A stretch of 37,657 nt of DNA from DATFAS01 sp035254305 (GTDB taxonomy: Bacteria; Bacillota; Bacilli; Aneurinibacillales; RAOX-1): NCBI GenBank assembly GCA_035254305.1, contig DATFAS010000085.1:1-37657 (forward strand), written 5' to 3'. The position numbers and the translations under genes were made by a program. Under the pieces are notes generated by a model. That model was given only the letters and a program-made list of their open reading frames with translations. It searched no databases and was not told the DNA's origin. Positions 23,079 through 29,360 of this stretch are shown piece after piece. Within the stretch, counting starts at the first letter, position 1, and every line of letters starts with the position of its first letter.

Positions 23079-24113
23079 ATGGAATTAGAAACTAGACCTT
23101 CCCTCTCTAGGACTAGGAAATATAGAAAGAAAAGAAAGTCATTCCCTGTTTTATTATTTTCCATCCCTGTTTTACTTGCTTTGGGTATCCTATCTCTGCT
23201 TTTCCTTTATGGAACAACTACCGGAACAAGTATAAGACAGATGTTAGGAGGCTCTATTCTTTCCTCCCAACATCCGCAGTATGCAAAGTTCCTGTTAACT
23301 CAAGATGAGATTGATAAACTCAACGAAATTATTTACGAACCACCTAGTGTTACCTCAACAACTCATGGTTTTGTTAATCATAAGAGGGCAAGTAATGAAC
23401 CTTTAGTACGGGTGGAAACGGTGGAAAACTCCAATTATACAGCAAAGGTTATGCTAGTATCAGATCCTACAACCGTACACTTAGTATCGAGTAAATATAG
23501 TGATAAAGGGCAAGCCTTATCTGAATTAATCGAACAAAATAAGGGGATTGGCGGAATTAATGCCGGTGGTTTTAGTGATGCCAATGGAACAGGATCTGGT
23601 GGAGAAGTTGTAGGAATTGCTATTGGGGATGGAAAGATACAATCTGAGGCTAGTTTTAGTCGAATAGAATCACGATTAGTTGGTGGATTTACCTCGGCTG
23701 GTCAGTTTATTACTGGGTCCTACTCGATTAATAAGCTTCAATCGTTGGATGTTACTCAAGCTGTTAGTTTTGGACCGCAGTTGGTAGTAGATGGAAAGGA
23801 TGTTGTAACCAAAAACATCGAAAACGCCTATGGATGGGCTCCTCGAACAGCAATCGGACAGAAAGATGATGGAACGGTTGTTATGATTATTACGGACGGT
23901 AGATTCTATCATAACAAAACCCATCGGGGAGCATCCATGAAGGATCTCGTGCAGATCTTCCAACAATATCAAGTGACTCAGGCCATTGCTCTTGATGGCG
24001 GTGGCTCCACAACAATGATCTTCAATGGACAATTACAGCTACAGCCAGCTACACAAACCAAAGCCGGAATGAGATATCTACCAAATGCCTTTATCGTGAT
24101 ACCTAAAAAATAA
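23079..24113 (+). CDS. Membrane-anchored phosphodiester glycosidase (NAGPA) domain protein
   Basis: This 344-residue protein has a basic N-terminus ('RKYRKKRK'), one TM helix at about residues 22-45 and an extracellular NAGPA-type domain (pfam09992). The conserved blocks are 'GIGGINAGGFSDANG', 'APRTAIGQKDDGTVVMIITD' and 'IALDGGGSTTMIFNGQ', with the Asp-Gly-Gly-Gly typical of the family. The family founder is the human uncovering enzyme that cleaves GlcNAc-1-phosphodiesters; bacterial members are linked to exopolysaccharide or wall polymers. Start ATG 23079 follows AAAGGA at about 10 bases; ATG 23016 has no ribosome site. It is monocistronic. Confidence 0.88.
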   Translation: MELETRPSLSRTRKYRKKRKSFPVLLFSIPVLLALGILSLLFLYGTTTGTSIRQMLGGSILSSQHPQYAKFLLTQDEIDKLNEIIYEPPSVTSTTHGFVNHKRASNEPLVRVETVENSNYTAKVMLVSDPTTVHLVSSKYSDKGQALSELIEQNKGIGGINAGGFSDANGTGSGGEVVGIAIGDGKIQSEASFSRIESRLVGGFTSAGQFITGSYSINKLQSLDVTQAVSFGPQLVVDGKDVVTKNIENAYGWAPRTAIGQKDDGTVVMIITDGRFYHNKTHRGASMKDLVQIFQQYQVTQAIALDGGGSTTMIFNGQLQLQPATQTKAGMRYLPNAFIVIPKK

Positions 24114-24125
24114 TTTTCTTTCTTG

Positions 24126-24142
24126 CAAGGTAAAACTTAGCC
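24126..24142 (-). repeat. Diverged copy of the dispersed motif
   Basis: The minus strand reads GGCTAAGTTTTACCTTG, matching 14 of 16 positions of the motif at 18698-18715. It is followed on the plus strand by an imperfect hairpin (CCTTG..TGC with GCA..CAAGG). Confidence 0.45.
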
Positions 24143-24197
24143 TTGATGCCTCATCCGAGGGCAACGACTGCATCTGCCAAGGAGCCTATTCGCCAAT

Positions 24198-24239
24198 AAG
24201 AGGAATGCTGTTGAACCAACTTACAACAGCATTCCTCTT
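24198..24239. terminator. Bidirectional hairpin between convergent genes
   Basis: A perfect 16-bp stem (24198-24213 with 24224-24239) around a 10-base loop ends 2 bases before the HRDC gene's stop. The T-tract is short on both sides, so its efficiency is uncertain. Confidence 0.7.
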
Positions 24240-24240
24240 C

Positions 24241-25236
24241 TTATGATGCAGCCTTCAACTGTAAATACGTACAGACCAGACGAATGATATTATATTTCTT
24301 CCCCTTTTCCTTATCCTGCAATTCCTCTCCTGTACCATACATTTGTTCAAAAATTGGCTTCAAACGGCTATTTCCCAATGTAGCTGCCAGATCCTCAATC
24401 CTATTCTTCTCATGATAACCTTCAATTTGTTTCTGTAAATAGGGAAGGATCTCATAGCCTTCCTTGGCTAATTGATGAAAGCGCTTCATCAAATTCGAAT
24501 TGGACAGAGACAATCTCTCACACATCTCTTCAATGGATAGATCCTCATGGATGGCTTCTAACAGTCTTAATCGTTCTTCCTGTTCTTTTTTTTCTTGTGT
24601 CTTTTTCTTCTCATGTTTTAGGAGATTCTGATCAAGGAGCCATGACGATAACTCTTCATCTGAAATACGGTTCCCCACCCAATCAAGTGGATAGGAATAG
24701 ATCTGTGAATAATTTTTAGTCCTCTCTAAGATAGCTGTCCCATACTGATCTAATTTGTTTCGTCCAATACCTGGTATTTGCATTAATTCTTCTGGTTGAT
24801 GGGGAACAAAGGTGGAAATTAAATGGAGGAGCTTGTCCGTTGCAATATAATAAGGAGGAATTTTTAAAGATGTGGCCAAAGATCTTCGCCACTTACGAAG
24901 CTCCTGGAATAGAGTGTCATCCTTGTGCCGATCACTAAAGCATTCAAGCTTTCGGAGGAATAAATAGCTGTGTGGAAGTGCTGTAAGTGAGGTTATCATC
25001 AACAACGGGTTTGTCAAAGAATAACCTTCGTTACATCTTACTTGACGGATCTGCTCTAACATTCTCCATGCCTGTTCAATATTCGGCCCACTATAGACAA
25101 TTTCCGTGTCTTCTTGCTGATCTGTTATCCTTGTCCATAAAGTTTGAAATGTACCCTCGCGTTCATAAATAAGAATCTTTGCCATACCAGCTGTAGGATG
25201 ATCGAGTGTGATTAAATAAACAATATGATGCAACAT
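24241..25236 (-). CDS. Stand-alone HRDC-domain protein
   Basis: This 331-residue protein has a central HRDC domain at about residues 107-170 ('ELRKWRRSLATSLKIPPYYI', 'HQPEELMQIPGIGRNKLDQY'), a small nucleic-acid-binding helical bundle normally attached to RecQ helicases and RNase D. No helicase or nuclease motif is present. A lysine/glutamate helix (about 210-235) leads to a C-terminal helix-turn-helix-like region ('LSIEEMCERLSLSNSNLMKR') like the HTH tail of some RecQ-type proteins. It is probably a DNA-binding accessory factor. GGGAGG lies before ATG 25236. It is transcribed in the same direction as the repair operon upstream, although a YdjO-like gene on the other strand lies between. Confidence 0.82.
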   Translation of the reverse strand: MLHHIVYLITLDHPTAGMAKILIYEREGTFQTLWTRITDQQEDTEIVYSGPNIEQAWRMLEQIRQVRCNEGYSLTNPLLMITSLTALPHSYLFLRKLECFSDRHKDDTLFQELRKWRRSLATSLKIPPYYIATDKLLHLISTFVPHQPEELMQIPGIGRNKLDQYGTAILERTKNYSQIYSYPLDWVGNRISDEELSSWLLDQNLLKHEKKKTQEKKEQEERLRLLEAIHEDLSIEEMCERLSLSNSNLMKRFHQLAKEGYEILPYLQKQIEGYHEKNRIEDLAATLGNSRLKPIFEQMYGTGEELQDKEKGKKYNIIRLVCTYLQLKAAS

Positions 25237-25545
25237 GCTTGTTTATCCTCCCTTAAGATTTTTTTGAAAAAAATAGCTATTGCGGGCTTTATTGCATACC
25301 ACGTCCCTCCTTAACGAATGGAGTTTAATAGAGATTGGAAAACAATTGAAGGAAAAGGGAATAATGAAAGATAAGAGGATATGAAGAGGTAAATCCTGAG
25401 GATACTTTTATTATAGCAAGAAAATTCGTATGATCAAGACTATTTTTCCCAAAAATCGACAGCGTCATTTTTCGGATATTATTCCCACCTTTGGGAATAA
25501 TAAGCTAAGAAACACCCATGCCGGACCTAGAAAGGAAGCTGCCAC
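25237..25545. other. Long intergenic region between the HRDC and YdjO-like genes
   Basis: No convincing gene is seen in these 309 bases. It holds the HRDC ribosome site, an 8-bp A/T palindrome (TTTTTTT-G-AAAAAAA) near 25265, an AAGGAGGG site on the minus strand near 25305 followed by ATG CAA TAA, and a 10-bp dyad at 25477-25502. Confidence 0.6.
25477..25502. promoter_or_regulatory. 10-bp dyad upstream of the YdjO-like gene
   Basis: TATTATTCCC (25477-25486) and GGGAATAATA (25493-25502) are perfect arms around six bases, 44 bases before the start. GGGAATAAT also occurs at 25358-25366. It may be an operator or a 5' leader hairpin. Confidence 0.45.
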
Positions 25546-25749
25546 ATGTTTTTCAACCGCAAGAAGGAGTTGGAACCGGTAATTGAGGTGGCCACCGATA
25601 TTTGGAGTTGTATTGAGGAAAGCTGCCTTGGATGGGCTCGGAAAGAATTTTTCTTTGCCGAAGAACCAACCTGCCCATTTTGTGAAAGTCCCATGATCAG
25701 TGATACCCGTGATTTACCCGTACTCTACGATCGTCTTCCCCATCAATAG
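25546..25749 (+). CDS. YdjO-like small zinc-ribbon protein (cold-inducible family)
   Basis: This 67-residue protein has 'EVATDIWSCIEESCLGWARKEF' (in pieces: 'DIWSCIEESCLGWARK', with CxxxxC) and 'EEPTCPFCESPMISDTRDLP' with CxxC. The spacing of Trp, the two cysteine pairs and 'GW.RK.F.....P.CP.C...M' fits the YdjO family of Bacillales, described as cold-inducible and of unknown function. AAAGGAAG lies 7 bases before the ATG. It is a single-gene unit, closed by the hairpin at 25808-25845. Confidence 0.82.
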   Translation: MFFNRKKELEPVIEVATDIWSCIEESCLGWARKEFFFAEEPTCPFCESPMISDTRDLPVLYDRLPHQ

Positions 25750-25807
25750 GGGCCAAACGGTTAGTGGAATCTTGGTCACTACTACTACTCTAAATTCTTT
25801 TTCACTA

Positions 25808-25845
25808 GAATATAGCGGTAATCATTACCGCTATATTCCCCTTTT
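25808..25845 (+). terminator. Terminator of the YdjO-like gene, convergent with the repair operon
   Basis: A near-perfect palindrome (GAATATAGCGGTAAT, one base, ATTACCGCTATATTC; 25808-25838) is followed by CCCCTTTTCT on the plus strand. It lies 8 bases beyond the end of the Rad50 C-terminal gene, so it could also end that operon, though no T-tract is present on that side. Confidence 0.75.
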
Positions 25846-26508
25846 CTAATATCTTATCGCCTGATCCCGTTCGGTTACCTGGCTAATTCCTTGCTGTAGG
25901 ATTACCTGATAAGCCTTATCCCCAGATTCGGCAAGATATTGGTTGTGAGTTACTAAAATAACTTGTCTTTTCGTCTTTTGAGTGACTCCTTTAAGGAACT
26001 GAGCTAACATCATACCATATTCTTCAGAAACGTGTTTACCTGGTTCATCAAGTAGCAAGGGTCCATCTGTCCTCTGTTTACCAGATTCCATTAGGGCAAT
26101 CCGAAGAGCAAGCGATACAATGTCAACTACTCCCCCCCCTCTTGCATCCTGTGGTTTTGTTTCAACTCGAATTCCATCATAGTCAGAAACCACATAAAAC
26201 TCTGCATCTGGTCGATTGTTTTTCTCTAAAATTTCTACACGAAACGCGATATCATCCGTCTGAAAGGCAAATTGAAGTGCTCCCGATACCCATGCTTCTA
26301 TATTCTGCCTAGCTTGCTCACGAGCAAATGCAGAAGCTTCTTGCAGTAGAAATCTAGCTTTAATATAGTTGTCCATTTCCTTTCGAATCAGTTCAAGCTT
26401 CTTCTTCCATCGCTCCTGCTCATTCAAAAGATGTTCTTGCTGACCTCGCCTACGTTCATAAATCTGACGGAAGCGCCCGGTAAATTGTCTTAATTGTTCT
26501 TGATCCAT
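25846..26508 (-). CDS. Rad50/SbcC-like ATPase, C-terminal (Walker B) subunit
   Basis: This 220-residue protein corresponds to the last lobe of an SMC/Rad50-type ATPase. It has a helical coil (about 1-70), a beta region, the signature-like 'QDARGGGVVDIVSLALRIAL' (119-138), Walker B 'GPLLLDEPGKHVS' (149-161, with D154 E155) and the H-loop 'VILVTHNQYL' (183-192). No Walker A is present; that lies in the gene at 26773-28356. The two must assemble to make an active site. I prefer ATG 26508 over the TTG at 26511 because AGGTGA is then 7 bases away. It is the last gene of the operon, 10 bases after the coil gene. Confidence 0.88.
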   Translation of the reverse strand: MDQEQLRQFTGRFRQIYERRRGQQEHLLNEQERWKKKLELIRKEMDNYIKARFLLQEASAFAREQARQNIEAWVSGALQFAFQTDDIAFRVEILEKNNRPDAEFYVVSDYDGIRVETKPQDARGGGVVDIVSLALRIALMESGKQRTDGPLLLDEPGKHVSEEYGMMLAQFLKGVTQKTKRQVILVTHNQYLAESGDKAYQVILQQGISQVTERDQAIRY

Positions 26509-26518
26509 CAAGGTTCAC

Positions 26519-26758
26519 CTACTTTAGTAATTCAAAAGGGATTAAACTCTCAATTTCCTTAAGAAGTCTGTCCTTTTCTATCTGCAACCGTTCAATCTCC
26601 TCTTCTAATCGATTCGGATCAACACCAAGCTTTCCAATCTCTTCTAATAATTCTTTTTCTTGCTGCTCTAGAATTTCTTTGCGGCTTTGGGCTCGTGTAC
26701 GTAGCTCTTTTCCTTTTTCAATGGCAGTTTTCAAACGATTTAATTGATCTTGACTCAT
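26519..26758 (-). CDS. Stand-alone coiled-coil protein, middle piece of the split Rad50
   Basis: These 79 residues are almost entirely heptad-like charged helix ('KELRTRAQSRKEILEQQEKE', 'LGVDPNRLEEEIERLQIEKD'), with one Pro-containing turn near residue 47 that could let two helices fold back on each other. The gene has its own site (GAGGTGATC before ATG 26758) and lies 14 bases after the Walker A subunit gene and 10 bases before the Walker B subunit gene. Its job is inferred as a linking or descending coil of the Rad50-like complex. Nothing in the sequence gives it an activity of its own. Confidence 0.8.
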   Translation of the reverse strand: MSQDQLNRLKTAIEKGKELRTRAQSRKEILEQQEKELLEEIGKLGVDPNRLEEEIERLQIEKDRLLKEIESLIPFELLK

Positions 26759-26772
26759 CAGGTGATCACCTC

Positions 26773-28356
26773 TTAGCTTATTTCTTTAATAATTCGTTCC
26801 ACAGTATGGGATTCAATTTCACCTAGGCAAATTGGACAACGACCTAACTCTTTTAATTGTTCACTGTACTCCTCAGCAAGCTCCTGTAAAGTTCGTTGAA
26901 TCTGTGTGTATTCGTCAGTTATCACTTGTTTTTCTTTGTGAACCAATACATATTTCTGTTTTAGTAACAACAAGCTCTCCATTCGAGATATCTTGTTTTC
27001 GAATTCCTTTATTTGCTTCTCGGCTTTAGGGAGTTGTTCTACTTTTTGTAGGAAATTCTCCGCTTTATTTAAAAGATTTTTTTGTTCTCTTATTCTCTGT
27101 GCTAGTTCAATTAGCTGCTGTGACTTCTGATCTTCAAGTGTCCAGCGTTGCCACAAGCTCTGAGCCATGTCAAGATTAGCTGTTTTCGTTAGAACCGTTT
27201 CTAGCTTATGGTTTAAAAGCACCTGTTCCTGATTCCTCCTATACAGTCCACTTAATTGCTCTTCCCGATTCTTTATTTCAAGTAATCTTTCAAAAAGCTG
27301 CTCAGCCAACGTAATTCCTTTTGTTTTATGTAGAATCTGTTCTACCTTCCCTGATTCCAATCGGGTCGCCTGCTGCTGAGAATAAGCCTTCGCAGTCTGT
27401 TGCTCAAGTTCCCATATCTTCTCTACCTTCTTTAAATAGTCCTGTGCAGCAACAAGTCCTGATGACCGCTGAATCCATTCTTGTGCCCCAGCAAGGCTTT
27501 TTCGTGTTTCATACAAACGATTCCGAAGTATTATTAAACGATCTAAACGATCCGTGATATCCTTAGATCTACCCCACAGCACATATGCTTGATCAATTTG
27601 TGAGAGATGGGCAAGATAGCTTTTGGCTAGTTCTAGCTTCTTGCTCAAATCTAGGAGCTGTTCTAATTTTCTACTTAACAAGATTTCACGATCTTCACTA
27701 AGAGCCAATAAAGAAAATAAATGATCGATTTGACCTAGTTGTTTCTCCCAGATTTCTAGATCATGAAATTGCTCAAGCTGCTCAGCAATTTTCTCTATCT
27801 CGGCCTCCATTTTTCTTTCTTCTACTTGCTTACTATTGAGTTCACTATTGGTCATCTTATGGGCATAATCAAGAATATGAACCCCATTCATGCGTCCAAT
27901 AGCTTTTGCTTTAAGCGCCCCATTATTACCCAATAAGAAGGGCGGATCTAGCTGCATTCCTAAGTGAATGGCTACTTCGTGATCCTCATCAATCTTTAAC
28001 ATTCGAACGCCCGTAGCGGCAATGACCTCCTCGGGAACCGAATGACCAAATCCTTCAAAGATCTGCTCCTCCATGCCAGGGATTGCCACTATATAACGAT
28101 TCCGTGAGGAACTTCGGATACGCTGTACCAATGTTCCGTCATTCATCATTAGTGTAACCTTCGTGCTTGCAGCACCAACCCGGATAAAATCACTACCCTT
28201 TGGCTCATTAAACAACACCCAACGAATAGCTCTCAAAACAGCTGTTTTCCCCTGATCACTCGGTCCTACAATTACATTGAATCCATCAACCAACTCTATG
28301 TCAGTCCGCTTATGTGATTGAAAATCCTCAATGATTACACGGCGTATCGATTTCAT
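26773..28356 (-). CDS. Rad50/SbcC-like ATPase, N-terminal (Walker A and zinc-hook) subunit
   Basis: This 527-residue protein starts like an SMC/Rad50 lobe: 'IIEDFQSHKRTDIEL', then Walker A 'VGPSDQGKTAVLRAIRW' at 30-46. After a globular region to about 165 comes a long helical arm. Between residues 300 and 450 the arm is built of tandem 47-residue units. The CxxC zinc-hook motif 'GRCPICLGEIE' lies at 506-516, and the protein ends only 17 residues after the second Cys. No Walker B or signature motif is present; these are in the separate gene at 25846-26508. Its start overlaps the Mre11 stop (ATGA), with GGAGGAGG upstream, so the two are translationally coupled as in sbcD-sbcC and mre11-rad50 pairs. 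Confidence 0.9.
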   Translation of the reverse strand: MKSIRRVIIEDFQSHKRTDIELVDGFNVIVGPSDQGKTAVLRAIRWVLFNEPKGSDFIRVGAASTKVTLMMNDGTLVQRIRSSSRNRYIVAIPGMEEQIFEGFGHSVPEEVIAATGVRMLKIDEDHEVAIHLGMQLDPPFLLGNNGALKAKAIGRMNGVHILDYAHKMTNSELNSKQVEERKMEAEIEKIAEQLEQFHDLEIWEKQLGQIDHLFSLLALSEDREILLSRKLEQLLDLSKKLELAKSYLAHLSQIDQAYVLWGRSKDITDRLDRLIILRNRLYETRKSLAGAQEWIQRSSGLVAAQDYLKKVEKIWELEQQTAKAYSQQQATRLESGKVEQILHKTKGITLAEQLFERLLEIKNREEQLSGLYRRNQEQVLLNHKLETVLTKTANLDMAQSLWQRWTLEDQKSQQLIELAQRIREQKNLLNKAENFLQKVEQLPKAEKQIKEFENKISRMESLLLLKQKYVLVHKEKQVITDEYTQIQRTLQELAEEYSEQLKELGRCPICLGEIESHTVERIIKEIS

Positions 28357-29339
28357 TCCTCCTCCATCTCCAATCGTTCCTGTGCTACTGCAATTTTGGC
28401 CATGACTAAGCTTCTAACATCGGGATCAATCCCTTCCCTTGCCGCAATTTGCTCAACAATATCGTGGATGTTGGCATATTGAAACTCTCCAGCTTGCTTC
28501 ATTTCATCCACGAAGGCGTTAAGTTTTTGTTCTCGATAGATTGCCTCTTCATTTTTCGTACGATCAAGTACTTTCTCCCCCGTAGAAGCACTTTGAAGAG
28601 AAATTTTACGGTAACTTAGCTTCCCATGCTCAATTTCAATTAATAAAACCTGTGGGATTCGTGCAATTTCTAGTGGATGATTACTAAGCCTCACCAATGC
28701 CCCTGGATTAACAAAGTATTTACCATCCTTCTCAGTATCACGAAAACCAAGATGATTATGTCCACACAAGGTTAAGTCAGCCTCAGTATCTACAATTTGG
28801 TCAATAACGGTATGTGCCACACCATCGATAAATTTACGGTCCATAAGCATCCCATGAACCATATGAATAGCCACGGTCGCATCCACTTTCTTTATACAGT
28901 AATCCAATGTAGGATCCCGTCGATCTAGCTCTACATGAAAGTGCTGGCCCGTTAGTTGAACACATTCATCACCTTTTTGCAAATAGATCCGTTCTCCAGG
29001 ATGAATAATTTGAATAATCCCAAGTCTGTTAGCCAGGCCTAACATCGTACGATCAAGTGTCTGTGGATTATGGGCAAAGACATCGTGATTTCCGATTATC
29101 CCATATATAGGAGCCTTACATCGCGTGAATATAGATAGAAATTCACCCACAACTGAAGGGGATGGTGATGGAACATCAAACACGTCTCCCCCATGTAAAA
29201 TTGCTGCCACCTCATACTCCTCCGCTAGACTCACTACTTCATTTAACTTCGCCTTTAACGAATCTGGAAAATGATCCAATCGATTTACAGGGGTCGTGCC
29301 ACGTATATGTGTATCCGTTATATACAGTAATCGCACCAT
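28353..29339 (-). CDS. Mre11/SbcD-type DNA repair nuclease
   Basis: This 328-residue calcineurin-like phosphoesterase has all five metal-binding motifs: 'ITDTHI' (D9, H11), 'HGGDVFD' (D52), 'IGNHD' (N84, H85), 'IHMVHG' (H162) and 'CGHNH' (H194, H196). The arrangement and the C-terminal helical tail (about 250-328), which in Mre11/SbcD docks onto the Rad50 coil, fit the Mre11/SbcD family rather than other phosphoesterases. The family has Mn-dependent exo- and endonuclease activity on DNA ends. It lies 21 bases downstream of herA and overlaps the Rad50 subunit gene by 4 bases, which makes the repair assignment strong. AAAGGAGG lies about 11 bases before the ATG. Confidence 0.93.
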   Translation of the reverse strand: MVRLLYITDTHIRGTTPVNRLDHFPDSLKAKLNEVVSLAEEYEVAAILHGGDVFDVPSPSPSVVGEFLSIFTRCKAPIYGIIGNHDVFAHNPQTLDRTMLGLANRLGIIQIIHPGERIYLQKGDECVQLTGQHFHVELDRRDPTLDYCIKKVDATVAIHMVHGMLMDRKFIDGVAHTVIDQIVDTEADLTLCGHNHLGFRDTEKDGKYFVNPGALVRLSNHPLEIARIPQVLLIEIEHGKLSYRKISLQSASTGEKVLDRTKNEEAIYREQKLNAFVDEMKQAGEFQYANIHDIVEQIAAREGIDPDVRSLVMAKIAVAQERLEMEEE

Positions 29340-29360
29340 AGGATCTTAAGCCTCCTTTCA

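Noticed and set aside
26508..26773. The three-way Rad50 split as a sequencing frameshift
   Set aside because: Two frameshifts would be needed, yet each gene starts at an ATG with its own AGGTGA-type ribosome site, and the stops and starts are spaced like normal operon joints.
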